NCBI GenBank assembly: GCA_040768125.1
Contig: JAXGNG010000004.1
Span: forward strand, 62,001-126,000
From: RBG-16-49-21 sp040768125
GTDB taxonomy: Bacteria; Spirochaetota; UBA4802; UBA5550
Direction of reading: 5' to 3'
DNA: 64,000 nucleotides
Shown: piece by piece, positions 26,002 to 35,364 of the stretch
Layout of the letters: each line of letters opens with the position of its first letter
Position numbering within the stretch: the first letter of the stretch is position 1
Program-made: the position numbers and the translations under genes
Notes under the pieces: generated by a model
The model's database searches: none
What the model was told of the DNA's origin: nothing
Seen by the model: only the letters and a program-made list of their open reading frames with translations

Positions 26002-28989
26002 ATGGCAGACGCGCGCTATCGAATAGAGGTCTTTCATCGATTCAGCGATCCCCGCTGCGAGGTTGTGCGAAAAAAAATCACGGCCCTCGGCTTCAACCTG
26101 CGGGGCCTCGGCATGTCCGATAACTATCTCATAGACATCGACACGGATTCCGAGGGGATACAGAGGGTGGCGCGGCTCCTGGTCCAGCCGGTGATACAGG
26201 ATGCCCTGGTCAACGAGCCTTATCTCCCCGGGCATTTCGATTACGCCGTTGAGATCGGCTTCCTCCCGGGGGTTACCGACAACGTGGCGCACACGGTGCG
26301 CGAATCGATCGAGGACCTGATGAAGCGGGAAATCGACATCGAGAGGTCGGTTTTTTCGTCGATCACCTACTTCCTGACGGGGGATCTGTCAGGGGAGACC
26401 GTGGAAGAGATCGGCGGCGAGCTTTACAATCCCCTCATACAGCGGATGAAGGTCCGTTCCTACGACGAGTACCGCGAAAAGGGCGGCATGGGAAGGGGGA
26501 TGCCCATCGTGACCATCGCCGGGCGTCCCGACGCGGACGAGGTGTCCCTGGACGTAACCGAAAATGAACTTGCCCTCATGGCAAGGGAGGGCATCGCGGA
26601 CAGTGACGGGACGCGCCGGGGCCCCCTTGCCCTGGACATGCTCTCCATGGAGGCGATACGCGATTACTTTCTCAACATGGAAAAGAGGAACCCCAGGGAT
26701 ATCGAGCTCGAATCGATAGCCCAGACATGGAGCGAGCACTGCAAGCATACCATATTCGCCGCTGCCCTGGATGACGATCTTCCCGAGGGTATATTCAGGA
26801 CCTATATCCGCGACGCCACGGTGAGGATACGGCGTGAGAAGGGGGAGGATGACTTCTGCGTTTCGGTGTTCGTTGACAACTCCGGGGGCATAGAGTTCAA
26901 CGAGGAGTACATTATTTCGGACAAGGTGGAGACCCACAACAGCCCGAGCGCCCTGGATCCCTTCGGCGGCGCCATTACCGGAATCGTCGGCGTGAACAGG
27001 GACGCCATCGGCTTCGGAATGGGGGCCCGGCCCGTGGCGAACCGCTACGGTTTCTGCTTCGCCGATCCCTTTGATGACCGGCCCCTCTATCGGAACGCCG
27101 ACCCTTCGTCGAAGATGCTGTCACCGAGGCGGATCCTTGAGGGGGTGGTCCACGGCGTGAACGCGGGAGGGAACACCTCGGGCATACCGACGCCCCAGGG
27201 GTTCGTCTATTTCGACGAGCGGTACAAGGGCAAGCCCCTGGTGTTCGTGGGGACCGTCGGCCTGATGCCGAAAACGGTGTGCGGGATGCCGTCATGCGAG
27301 AAGCGCGCCATGCCCGGCGACAATATCGTGATGATCGGCGGGCGCGTGGGACGGGACGGCATCCACGGCGCCACCTTCTCGTCCGAGGCCCTTTCATCGG
27401 GGAGCCCCGCCACGGCGGTCCAGATCGGCGATCCGATCACGCAGAAGAAGCTTTCGGACGCCATCGTCAGGGAGGCCAGGGACAGGGGGCTCTACCATTC
27501 GATAACCGACAACGGCGCCGGCGGCCTCTCCTGTTCCGTCGCGGAAATGGCGCGTGAGTGCGGCGGGTTCGAGGTGGACCTGGACCGGGTCCCCCTCAAG
27601 TACCCCGGCCTTGACCCCTGGCAGGTATGGCTGAGCGAGTCCCAGGAGCGGATGACCCTCTCGGTGCCCGACGAGACCCTTGACGATTTCATCGACCTCA
27701 TGAAGAGGCGCGGCGTCGAGGCGACGGTGATAGGGCGTTTCACGGGGGGGTCGCGAGGCGTGGTGCGCCACGGGGGAAGGAATATCTTCGACATGGAGAT
27801 GGGCTTTCTCCATGACGGCCTCCCGAAGAAACGGCTCGAGACATCCTACACGAAACCGTCCCATCCCGTTCCCCGCTTTGACGAGCCGGGTGACATGACG
27901 CCTGATTTCGTGGCGATGACGGGAAGGCTCAACACGGCAAGCTTCGAATTCATATCGACCCAGTACGACCATGAGGTCCAGGGAAGTTCGGTCATCAAGC
28001 CCCTCCAGGGGAGGGGGAGGGTGAACGGAAACGCGACGGTGATACGGCCCCTTCTTGATTCGTGGCGCGGGGCGGTCCTTTCCCAGGGGATATATCCCTC
28101 CTACAGCGATATCGACGCCTACTGGATGGCGGCCTGCTCCATCGATACGGCGGTGAGAAACGCCGTGGCGGCCGGCGGGAGTCTTGACCGGATGGCGATC
28201 CTTGACAACTTTTGCTGGTGCGATTCGACGAACCCGGAGCGCCTGGGGCAGCTCCGCGAGGCGGCACGGGCGTGCTACGATATCGCCGTGGCATACGGTA
28301 CGCCCTTCATCTCCGGGAAGGACAGCATGTTCAACGACTTCCGCGGATACGACGAGCAGTTCCGCGAGGTGAAGATTTCAATACCCCCGACCCTTCTCAT
28401 CTCTTCAATCGGCGTGGTCGAGGATGTCAGGAAATGCCAGACGATCGACTTCAAGGTCCCGGGTGACCTGGTGTACTGCCTGGGCGTCACGGGGGACGAA
28501 ACCGGAGGGAGCGAATACCTGGCGTACATGGGGGAGAAGATATCCGGCCAGCGGTACATCGGGAACGCGGTGCCCCGCGTTGACGCTGAGGAATTCAAGA
28601 AAACCTACCGCGCCCTCGAGAAGGCGATCCGGGAGGGACTCGTCGCGTCGTGCATCAGCGTCGAGCGTGGAGGCCTGGCCCTGGCCCTGGCGAAGGCGGC
28701 AATGTCGGGCATGACGGGCATAGAGATCGACCTCTCGGCACTGGAGGGCCGCGCCGGCAGGAACGACTGCCTTCTCTTCTCGGAGTCCCAGGGGAGGGCG
28801 GTTGTTTCGGTCGCCCCGGAGAATCGCGCGGCCTTCGAAAAGGCCGTCGCGGGCGTGCCCCTGAGCTGCCTGGGAACGGTATCGAAGGGAACGGATGTTG
28901 TCATCATGGGACGGCAGGGGGCCGCCATCGTGAGGACCGATGTCACTTCTCTCCTGGAAGAGTACCGGGGATTGTTCAGGGATTTTTAA
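26002..28989 (+). CDS. purL: Phosphoribosylformylglycinamidine synthase, PurS-PurL fusion
   Basis: Fourth step of purine synthesis: FGAR + Gln + ATP to FGAM. The 995 residues begin with an ~80-residue PurS-like domain (YRIEVFHRFSDPRCEVVRK), then linker, FGAM-synthase ATP domains with IAQTWSEHCKHTIF, VETHNSPSALDPFGGA (about 309-324), GGLSCSVAEMARECGG and GKDSMFNDF. There is no glutaminase domain; that is supplied by purQ 98 bases downstream. This two-polypeptide PurSL + PurQ arrangement differs from both the single long proteobacterial enzyme and the separate S/L/Q form. Confidence 0.93.
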   Translation: MADARYRIEVFHRFSDPRCEVVRKKITALGFNLRGLGMSDNYLIDIDTDSEGIQRVARLLVQPVIQDALVNEPYLPGHFDYAVEIGFLPGVTDNVAHTVRESIEDLMKREIDIERSVFSSITYFLTGDLSGETVEEIGGELYNPLIQRMKVRSYDEYREKGGMGRGMPIVTIAGRPDADEVSLDVTENELALMAREGIADSDGTRRGPLALDMLSMEAIRDYFLNMEKRNPRDIELESIAQTWSEHCKHTIFAAALDDDLPEGIFRTYIRDATVRIRREKGEDDFCVSVFVDNSGGIEFNEEYIISDKVETHNSPSALDPFGGAITGIVGVNRDAIGFGMGARPVANRYGFCFADPFDDRPLYRNADPSSKMLSPRRILEGVVHGVNAGGNTSGIPTPQGFVYFDERYKGKPLVFVGTVGLMPKTVCGMPSCEKRAMPGDNIVMIGGRVGRDGIHGATFSSEALSSGSPATAVQIGDPITQKKLSDAIVREARDRGLYHSITDNGAGGLSCSVAEMARECGGFEVDLDRVPLKYPGLDPWQVWLSESQERMTLSVPDETLDDFIDLMKRRGVEATVIGRFTGGSRGVVRHGGRNIFDMEMGFLHDGLPKKRLETSYTKPSHPVPRFDEPGDMTPDFVAMTGRLNTASFEFISTQYDHEVQGSSVIKPLQGRGRVNGNATVIRPLLDSWRGAVLSQGIYPSYSDIDAYWMAACSIDTAVRNAVAAGGSLDRMAILDNFCWCDSTNPERLGQLREAARACYDIAVAYGTPFISGKDSMFNDFRGYDEQFREVKISIPPTLLISSIGVVEDVRKCQTIDFKVPGDLVYCLGVTGDETGGSEYLAYMGEKISGQRYIGNAVPRVDAEEFKKTYRALEKAIREGLVASCISVERGGLALALAKAAMSGMTGIEIDLSALEGRAGRNDCLLFSESQGRAVVSVAPENRAAFEKAVAGVPLSCLGTVSKGTDVVIMGRQGAAIVRTDVTSLLEEYRGLFRDF

Positions 28990-29087
28990 ACCCCGGATAC
29001 GGGGGACGGGCCGGGTGAGGGCCGCGCGGATGGTTCCGCGAGGTTTGGAAACCCGGCGCAACAGGGAAACAATAGTTAGAGAACGCC

Positions 29088-29897
29088 ATGGCACGACCGA
29101 GATCGATTATACTGACGGGTTACGGAATCAACTGCGACGAGGAGACGGCCTTCGCGTTCCGCAGGGCGGGGGCCGTGGCGGATATCGTCCATATCAACGA
29201 CCTGATCGAGAACCGATCGCTCCTTGATCGATACCAGATTTTTGCCTTCCCCGGGGGGTTTTCCTACGGGGACGACACGGGAAGCGGGAGGGCCCTGGCC
29301 AACAGGATAATGAACAACCTGGTGGACGAGCTCCTCGCCTTCGCCGGTCGCGATACCCTGGTTCTCGGCATCTGCAACGGGTTCCAGGTGATGATCAACA
29401 TCGGCCTGGTCCCCGCGCTGAAGGGCTTCACCGGCGAGGCCGAGGCGGCCCTGGAGTACAACACCACCTTCCGCTACCAGTGCCGATGGGTGGATCTCGC
29501 CGTGGAGAAGGATTCGCCTTCGGTGTTCACGCGCGGCATGGAACGGCTCCGGATACCCGTGGCCCACGGCGAGGGGAACTTCTTCGCCAGGGAGGAGGAC
29601 CTCGCGCGGATCGAGGAGCGCGGCCTCGTCGTCATGAGGTACACGGCGCCCGACGGCGCGCCGGCGCGGGGTGAATTCCCCTGGAACCCGAACGGCTCCA
29701 TGAACGACATCGCCGCCATCTGCGACGCCGGTGGGAGGATCATGGGCATGATGCCCCATCCCGAGCGGGGGATGTTCTTCACCCAGCGGGACGACTGGAC
29801 ACTCCTGCGAGAAAAAATGACGCGAAGCAGCGCCGACATACCCGAGGAGTCAGGGGGCATGAAGATTTTCTCCAACGCGGTCACGTATTTCGCGTGA
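29088..29897 (+). CDS. purQ: Phosphoribosylformylglycinamidine synthase glutaminase subunit
   Basis: Class I glutamine amidotransferase (269 residues) that delivers ammonia to PurSL. The nucleophile elbow is VLGICNGFQVM (Cys about 99), the catalytic His-Glu pair is in MMPHPERGMFF, and the N-terminal FPGGFSYGDD oxyanion region is present. It is somewhat longer than the ~225-residue Bacillus type and nearer the long PurQ form that pairs with large PurL proteins. Confidence 0.94.
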   Translation: MARPRSIILTGYGINCDEETAFAFRRAGAVADIVHINDLIENRSLLDRYQIFAFPGGFSYGDDTGSGRALANRIMNNLVDELLAFAGRDTLVLGICNGFQVMINIGLVPALKGFTGEAEAALEYNTTFRYQCRWVDLAVEKDSPSVFTRGMERLRIPVAHGEGNFFAREEDLARIEERGLVVMRYTAPDGAPARGEFPWNPNGSMNDIAAICDAGGRIMGMMPHPERGMFFTQRDDWTLLREKMTRSSADIPEESGGMKIFSNAVTYFA

Positions 29898-29943
29898 TGC
29901 CGGCGAAGGGTTCCCGGGAATACAATAAAAAAAAGGCGTACCC

Positions 29944-30972
29944 ATGAGCACTCAACAGATATCAAAATATCCCTCCGTGACCGAGATCCTCGAACAGCAG
30001 CCGCTTTCCGAGGAGCTTCAAGAGGTCAAGAGCAGGCGCGACAGTGAGATCAGGGATATTTTCTCCGGGAGGGACGGAAGGCTTCTCCTGCTCATCGGCC
30101 CCTGTTCCGCCCACAACGCCGACGCGGTGTACGAGTACGTGGCCCGCCTTTCGGCCCTCCAGGAAGAGGTGAAGGAGAAGATCGTCCTGGTGCCGCGCAT
30201 CTATACCAACAAGCCCCGCACCACGGGAAAGGGCTACAAGGGGATGCTTCACCAGCCGAACCACCTGAACAAGCCCGACATGATCGGCGGGCTCCAGGCC
30301 ATCAGGGAGATGCACATAAATGCCCTGTCGCGGTCACATCTGCCGGCGGCCGATGAAATGCTCTACCCCGGAAATTATCCCTACCTCGCGGACGTTCTCT
30401 CCTATGTCGCCGTGGGGGCCCGATCCGTCGAGAACCAGGAGCACCGGCTCACGGTGAGCGGACTGGACGTGCCCGTGGGCATGAAAAACCCGACCTCGGG
30501 AGACATGAGGGTCATGATCGATTCGATCTACGCGGCCCAGCAGCCCCATGTCTTCGTGTATAACGGATGGGAGGTGGAAACGAGCGGCAACCCCCTGGCC
30601 CACGGCGTGCTTCGCGGCTCCGTGGACCGCTACGGGAACCATTTCTCGAATTATCACTACGAGGACCTGGTGCTTCTCTCCGAGATGTTCCTGGACCGGT
30701 CCCTGGAAAACCCTTCGGTCCTGATCGATACCAACCACTCGAACTCGGGGAAGCGCTACCGAGAGCAGCCCCGCATCGCCATGGAGGTGATGCGGAGCCT
30801 GGGATACAGCGAGCTGATACGGAAGCTCGTAAAGGGGTTCATGGTGGAGAGCTACCTCCTCGAGGGGTCCCAGGACGCGTCGGGGAACGAGTTCGGAAAA
30901 TCGATCACCGACCCGTGCCTGGGGTGGGAGGATTCCGTGAAACTGGTGCGGGACCTGGCGGACTACCTCTGA
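29944..30972 (+). CDS. aroG: 3-deoxy-7-phosphoheptulonate synthase (type I, AroFGH-like)
   Basis: First step of the shikimate pathway: PEP + erythrose-4-P to DAHP. The 342 residues carry LLIGPCSAHNAD, YTNKPRTTGKGYKG, VGARSVENQEHR, IDTNHSNSGKRY and the late GFMVESYLLEGSQ motif of the enterobacterial-type enzymes. Which amino acid inhibits it cannot be told from sequence by eye. It lies 46 bases after purQ, so may be co-transcribed. The ribosome-binding site (AAGGCG) is weak. Confidence 0.93.
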   Translation: MSTQQISKYPSVTEILEQQPLSEELQEVKSRRDSEIRDIFSGRDGRLLLLIGPCSAHNADAVYEYVARLSALQEEVKEKIVLVPRIYTNKPRTTGKGYKGMLHQPNHLNKPDMIGGLQAIREMHINALSRSHLPAADEMLYPGNYPYLADVLSYVAVGARSVENQEHRLTVSGLDVPVGMKNPTSGDMRVMIDSIYAAQQPHVFVYNGWEVETSGNPLAHGVLRGSVDRYGNHFSNYHYEDLVLLSEMFLDRSLENPSVLIDTNHSNSGKRYREQPRIAMEVMRSLGYSELIRKLVKGFMVESYLLEGSQDASGNEFGKSITDPCLGWEDSVKLVRDLADYL

Positions 30973-30984
30973 CGGCGGGGGACG

Positions 30985-31698
30985 TCAGTCGTGCGAACGT
31001 TCCTCCTTCCCGCCGTTCTCGTCGATGTAGGTCCATGTCCCGCTCTTGCGGTCGTTCACGTAGGAGCCGCGTGAGGTGAGAATCCCTTCCGGGGAGAAGT
31101 ATTCCCATCTTCCGTTTTTCCTGCCTTCGGAGTAGCGTCCCACGGCCTTTCGCTTGCCGTTTTCGTAAAAGGAGCTCGACATGCCGTCCCGCAGACCCTC
31201 CTTGAAGTAGGCGTTTTCCCTGGTGAACCCGTTTTCGTAATAATCGAATGATTTCCCGTTTTTAACTCCGTCTCGGTAGTATTCCTCGAGGCGCCCCACG
31301 CCGTTTTCATAGTAGCGCATGTGCCTGCCGTTCATGATGCCGTTCCGGTAATCCGTCTCGACCTTCAGTCTCCCCGTGGGGTAGTATTCCTTGAACTTGC
31401 CGTCCACGACGCCATTGACGAAAGTGGCCTCGGCCTGCAGTGAGCGGCCCTCCGTGCCGGGGAAATAGAGCTTCCAGGTCCCGGTTTTCTTACCCGCGTT
31501 CACGGGTCCCGTGGCCTTGATCGAGTTGTCGGACCAGTAGACGGTAAAAAGGGGCCCCGTCTCGGAGGCGGGTACGCGGATGTCTTGAATGATTTCCAGG
31601 GCGTCCGTGCCGTCGGCACTTCCGGATTTCGTGAGACCCGCGCAGCCCCCGAGTGCCACAAGGGCGGAAAAAATGATAATGATGGCGTGTTTGTACAT
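30985..31698 (-). CDS. MORN-repeat lipoprotein
   Basis: 237-residue predicted lipoprotein. Signal sequence HAIIIIFSALVALGGC has a canonical LGGC lipobox. The mature part is a run of about eight MORN-type repeats of some 22-24 residues (for example RDGVKNGKSFDYYENG, KEGLRDGMSSSFYENG, SEGRKNGRWEYFSPEG), the pattern also seen in YwqK-type proteins. Such repeats often bind phospholipids or proteins; the exact role is unknown. The ATG at 31698 follows GGAGAGGAAG; an upstream in-frame start lacks a site. Convergent with the DAHP synthase gene. Confidence 0.88.
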   Translation of the reverse strand: MYKHAIIIIFSALVALGGCAGLTKSGSADGTDALEIIQDIRVPASETGPLFTVYWSDNSIKATGPVNAGKKTGTWKLYFPGTEGRSLQAEATFVNGVVDGKFKEYYPTGRLKVETDYRNGIMNGRHMRYYENGVGRLEEYYRDGVKNGKSFDYYENGFTRENAYFKEGLRDGMSSSFYENGKRKAVGRYSEGRKNGRWEYFSPEGILTSRGSYVNDRKSGTWTYIDENGGKEERSHD

Positions 31699-31813
31699 CG
31701 GCTTCCTCTCCTTTATGACGTGCTGGTGTACGATTATTCCCCATTTGACCATTTCGTGCAATGACCGGTATTGTTATCGGGTAAATTTCGGATTTTACGG
31801 AAAAAACGTATTT

Positions 31814-31842
31814 TTCGGGTGATTTCCGTCCGAAAATATAAT
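31814..31842 (+). promoter_or_regulatory. Possible promoter of the flgG operon
   Basis: A perfect TATAAT at 31837-31842 lies about 95 bases before flgG, but the -35 (TTCGGG) is poor. No clear sigma-28 box was seen. Confidence 0.35.
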
Positions 31843-31937
31843 GAGGAATATCCGCATGCTGTAAATTAGTGCGATATTAGTCAATAAATTTTTTATAGCC
31901 ACCTGAAGGGAATACAACAGGAGAGGGGTACACGACC

Positions 31938-32732
31938 ATGATGCGATCTCTGTGGACAGCGGCGTCGGGGATGGTGGGACAGCAGTTCAACCTCGATACC
32001 ATATCGAACAATCTTTCGAACGTGAATACCACGGGCTTCAAGAAAATGAGGGCCGAGTTCGAGGACCTGATCTACCAGACCCTCCTGATGGCCGGGACGC
32101 CGGCGACGGAGGTCTCCGAGGTGCCCACGGGAATCCAGGTGGGGCACGGCGTGAAGGTCTCGGCGACGCAGAAGATGTTCGCCCAGGGTTCGCTCCAGAG
32201 CACTGAGAACAAGCTCGACCTCGCCCTCGAGGGCGAGGGCTTCTTCAAGATACAGCTCTATGACGGCACTTTTGCCTACACCAGGGACGGTTCGTTCAAG
32301 ATCGATTCGAACCGGCAGGTGGTCACGGCGAACGGCTACCTCCTTGAGCCCCCCCTCGTGCTGCCGGAAAACTTCATCGCGGAGAGCCTGGCCATAGGGC
32401 AGACCGGTCGCGTGACGGTGAAGGTGGTCGGGGACGACGATCCGATCGAGGTGGGACAGCTCGAGGTATACCGCTTCATCAATCCCGCGGGGCTCCAGAG
32501 CATCGGCGGAAACCTGTACAAGACCACCCCGGCCTCGGGCGAGGAAATCCCGGGCATGCCCGGCATAGACGGCATGGCGAAGACCCACCAGGGATTCCTC
32601 GAGATGTCGAACGTGAAGGTCGTCGAGGAGATGGTGAACATGATCGTGGCCCAGCGGGCCTACGAGGTGAACTCAAAGGCGATACAGACCTCCGATTCCA
32701 TGCTGGCCACGGCCATAGGATTGAAACGATAA
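31938..32732 (+). CDS. flgG: Flagellar distal rod protein FlgG
   Basis: 264-residue axial protein of the periplasmic flagellar rod. It begins MMRSLWTAASGMVGQQFNLD, followed by TISNNLSNVNTTGFKKMRAEFEDL, the FlgG/FlgF N-terminal signature. The C-terminal heptad region is VEEMVNMIVAQRAYEVNSKAI plus TSDSMLATA. The length fits FlgG rather than the shorter proximal-rod proteins. GGAGAGGGG lies 9 bases upstream. It is first in a tightly packed operon with flgA, flgH, flgI and a flgJ-like gene. Confidence 0.96.
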   Translation: MMRSLWTAASGMVGQQFNLDTISNNLSNVNTTGFKKMRAEFEDLIYQTLLMAGTPATEVSEVPTGIQVGHGVKVSATQKMFAQGSLQSTENKLDLALEGEGFFKIQLYDGTFAYTRDGSFKIDSNRQVVTANGYLLEPPLVLPENFIAESLAIGQTGRVTVKVVGDDDPIEVGQLEVYRFINPAGLQSIGGNLYKTTPASGEEIPGMPGIDGMAKTHQGFLEMSNVKVVEEMVNMIVAQRAYEVNSKAIQTSDSMLATAIGLKR

Positions 32733-33244
32733 TGACGCGCCTCTTCCTCTCGATACTTTTCATGGTGACGGCGGCGGGAACGGCCTTTCCATCGGAGGTT
32801 GAGCTGTACCTCATCCCGCGCGTTGAACGGGGGGAGGCCGATCTGTTGATCTCCGATATCGCGATGATCAAAGGGGACGGTGAAACCGCGGCGCGGATCG
32901 GCTCCCTGGCGATCGTTCCGCGGCTCCATGCCGACGGGTACCTCGACCGTAGCGACATCACGGAGGCCCTCGCGGCGGGTGGAGCGGGAAAAGTCCGGAT
33001 CCACGGCGCAGGGGTCCGGGTGGTTTCCCCCGGCGGCGGGGGAGTCACTGCCCGCGGCGCCGCCGTTGTGCGCAGGGGCGCCGCGGTGACTTTCCGGGCC
33101 GTGCGGGGCAATGTCATTGTCGAGACCAGGGGCACCGCCATGGGGGACGGCGCGGAGGGCGAAATCATTCCCGTGCAGGTAAAGGGGAAAACGGTTTCCC
33201 GGGGCAGGGTGGTGGACGAACGGACCGTGGAGCTGGCGCTATGA
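32732..33244 (+). CDS. flgA: Flagellar P-ring assembly chaperone FlgA
   Basis: 170-residue periplasmic protein with a short N-terminal signal sequence (LFLSILFMVTAAGTAFPS) and a C-terminal SAF-like half (VVRRGAAVTFRAVRGNVIVETRGTAM) ending in the family-type GEIIPVQVKGKTVSRGRV. FlgA escorts FlgI during P-ring assembly. The start overlaps the flgG stop by one base (TAATG). Shorter than E. coli FlgA but similar in size to other spirochaetal forms as I recall them. Confidence 0.88.
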   Translation: MTRLFLSILFMVTAAGTAFPSEVELYLIPRVERGEADLLISDIAMIKGDGETAARIGSLAIVPRLHADGYLDRSDITEALAAGGAGKVRIHGAGVRVVSPGGGGVTARGAAVVRRGAAVTFRAVRGNVIVETRGTAMGDGAEGEIIPVQVKGKTVSRGRVVDERTVELAL

Positions 33245-33867
33245 AAAAGGCCTTCCTGGTATATGTGCTTCTCGTGGCCTTCGGGTGCCTGCTGAACGCC
33301 AAGTCGATCTGGCGCGACCGGAACCCCTATGCCTCTGAAGGCGACATCAGCGTCGGCGCCGTGGTCCTGGTCAACATCAACGACATATCCGACATGACCT
33401 TCACCGTTTCGACGAGCGACCGGAGCGACGGGACTGTTTCCTCAAACCCGGACATGACGATCACCGGTTTTCTGCCCAGGGTGGCGGCGGACCGGAAGAT
33501 CCGGAGCGACAACACCACGAGGTTCACCGGCAAGGGGAAGATGTCGATCTCCATCGCCGCCAGGGTACTGGAGCGCGTGGGGCCCCTCTGGAGCGTGGCG
33601 GGGAGCCGCACCTATTCCTTCGACGGCGCCGCCACCATCATCACCGTGACGGGTCTCGTCGACCCGGCCCTGGTGAAGGGGCGCACCGTGGACTCCGGTA
33701 ACGTGGCGGACCTGACCATGGAGATCCGGGGAGTGAAGAGGGGCGTCCAGATACAGCGCGCTGCGCCCGGCGAGGGAGAGACCGCCGACGCCACGCTTAC
33801 GGAGCAGGAAAAGCAGAGGATCATCGTGGATTATCTGCAGAAGATGCTGGGAGAGCTCACGCGATGA
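33241..33867 (+). CDS. flgH: Flagellar L-ring protein FlgH
   Basis: 208 residues with the FlgH pattern: KSIWRDRNPYASEGDISVGAVVLV, the NDNT-like SDNTTRFTGKGKM segment and late VTGLVDPALVKGRTVDSGNVADLTMEIRG. FlgH normally forms the lipoprotein L ring around the rod in the outer membrane. The signal region is FLVYVLLVAFGCLLNA; Cys16 stands in a non-canonical lipobox (AFGC), or processing could occur after LNA. Spirochaete flagella do not pierce the outer membrane, so its role is of interest. Overlaps flgA by 4 bases and flgI by 4. Confidence 0.88.
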   Translation: MKKAFLVYVLLVAFGCLLNAKSIWRDRNPYASEGDISVGAVVLVNINDISDMTFTVSTSDRSDGTVSSNPDMTITGFLPRVAADRKIRSDNTTRFTGKGKMSISIAARVLERVGPLWSVAGSRTYSFDGAATIITVTGLVDPALVKGRTVDSGNVADLTMEIRGVKRGVQIQRAAPGEGETADATLTEQEKQRIIVDYLQKMLGELTR

Positions 33868-34916
33868 GATGCCATCGACACATCATGATGATCGCCCCGG
33901 CGGCGATTACCGCCATAATGCTACTCGCGACGGTTCCGGGGCTTCACGCCCAGGTGTCAGTAAAGCTGAAGGACATATCGTTCATCGACGGCCTGAAGGA
34001 AAACCAGCTCTACGGCTACGGCCTCGTGGTGGGCCTTCAGGGAAGCGGGGACACCAGGCGGTCCCCCATGACGAAGTCATCATTGCAGAACCTGCTGAAG
34101 ACCCTGGGCATGGAGGGGGACGACATCGCGGCGGTCAACACGGCGGCCGTGCTCATCACGGCACGCCTTCCCGCCTTCGCCTCCGTGGGCGACCGGATCG
34201 ACGTCACGGTCTCCTCCATCGGCGACGCGAAGTCCCTCGAGGGGGGGATACTGGTGCAGTCGCCGCTTCGGGGCGCCGACGGCCAGATCTACGCCGCGGC
34301 ACAGGGGCCCCTGGCCGTGCCGAAATCGCCGGGGAACCGCCGGGGCGTCACCACCGTGGCCGCGGTGCCGGGCGGCGCCCTCGTGGAGCGCGCCGTTGAG
34401 CCGGAGGTCGTGAACGTGGTGACCGGGGATGAGAATGAAAAGGCGCGCTATCTCTTCCTGGTCCTCAAGGACTGGGATTACACCGTGGCCGACGCCATCA
34501 TAAAGGCCGTGGCGGCGCGCTATCCCGCGTCGGAGCCTGTCATCGCCCGGGGAGGCGGAAAGATACGGATCAGGATCGCCGAGGACGTGAGCCTGCCGGA
34601 ATTCATATCGACGATCGAAAACATCGAGGTCGCGCCCTCGGACCGCGCGAAGGTGGTGGTGAACGAGCGCGACGGCACCGTCGTCACGGGGGGCGGGGTG
34701 CGGGTATCGGCCGCCATGGTGAGCCGCGAGGGGCTTACCGTGGAGATCCGGGGAACCGGGGGAAAGGGCGCCGCGGCGGAGATCCCCGACGTCGCCACGG
34801 TGAAGGACCTGGTAGACGCCCTGAACGCCACGGGGGCCACCACGGCTGACATCATCGCCATACTGAAGGCCCTGGAGACGTCGGGGGCGCTCCACGCCGA
34901 GCTGATCGTGAGGTAG
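33864..34916 (+). CDS. flgI: Flagellar P-ring protein FlgI
   Basis: 350-residue periplasmic ring protein. An N-terminal signal sequence ends near HAQ; the mature protein begins VSVKLKDISFIDGLKENQLYGYGLVVGLQGSGD, a strong family signature. NTAAVLITARLPAFASVGDRIDVTVSSIGDAKSL and the C-terminal TVKDLVDALNATGATTADIIAILKAL are also characteristic. Its start overlaps the flgH stop (ATGA). Confidence 0.96.
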   Translation: MRCHRHIMMIAPAAITAIMLLATVPGLHAQVSVKLKDISFIDGLKENQLYGYGLVVGLQGSGDTRRSPMTKSSLQNLLKTLGMEGDDIAAVNTAAVLITARLPAFASVGDRIDVTVSSIGDAKSLEGGILVQSPLRGADGQIYAAAQGPLAVPKSPGNRRGVTTVAAVPGGALVERAVEPEVVNVVTGDENEKARYLFLVLKDWDYTVADAIIKAVAARYPASEPVIARGGGKIRIRIAEDVSLPEFISTIENIEVAPSDRAKVVVNERDGTVVTGGGVRVSAAMVSREGLTVEIRGTGGKGAAAEIPDVATVKDLVDALNATGATTADIIAILKALETSGALHAELIVR

Positions 34917-34919
34917 CCA

Positions 34920-35333
34920 ATGGACGCGAAGGGAACCACGCCATTATCCGCGTACGGCCTGACGGAGAGGGAATTCATCGAGCAGCTGGTGAAGCCTCCG
35001 AAAAACCGGCAGGGGGAAACCGGTGGCACTTCATTCAAAGACGCCCTTGATTCGGCGGCGGGGCTTTCGGGTCCGCGCGCAACCGGGACGGCATCAAAGA
35101 GGGCCGAGGACCGGCGTCTCCGCGACGCCTGCGTGGAGATGGAATCACTCCTGGTGGGAAAGATGCTGAAGGAGATGCGCAAGACCGTGCATAAGAGCGG
35201 CTGGATCAACGGCGGCTTCGCAGAGGAGATATTCGAGGACATGCTTTACGATGAATACGCCCTGAGCCTCTCGAAGAACTCGAACCTCGGCCTGGCGGAC
35301 ATGCTCTACCGGCAGCTGAGCCGGAAAGGGTAG
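34920..35333 (+). CDS. flgJ: FlgJ-like rod-binding protein (no muramidase domain)
   Basis: 137 residues comprising only the rod-capping domain of FlgJ: RRLRDACVEMESLLVGKMLKEMRKTVHKSG, then FAEEIFEDMLYDEYALSLSKNSNLGLADMLYRQL. The C-terminal glucosaminidase domain of enterobacterial FlgJ is absent, as in many spirochaetes and alphaproteobacteria, so a separate enzyme would open the cell wall for the rod. It follows flgI by three bases and ends the operon. Confidence 0.88.
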   Translation: MDAKGTTPLSAYGLTEREFIEQLVKPPKNRQGETGGTSFKDALDSAAGLSGPRATGTASKRAEDRRLRDACVEMESLLVGKMLKEMRKTVHKSGWINGGFAEEIFEDMLYDEYALSLSKNSNLGLADMLYRQLSRKG

Positions 35334-35364
35334 GGCATCCCGCTTCCTACCGGCAGGGATGCCC
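35333..35364. terminator. Hairpin at the convergent ends of flgJ and the next minus gene
   Basis: GGGCATCCC (35333-35341) and GGGATGCCC (35356-35364) form a nine-base perfect stem. No good T-run, so terminator function is uncertain. Confidence 0.4.
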
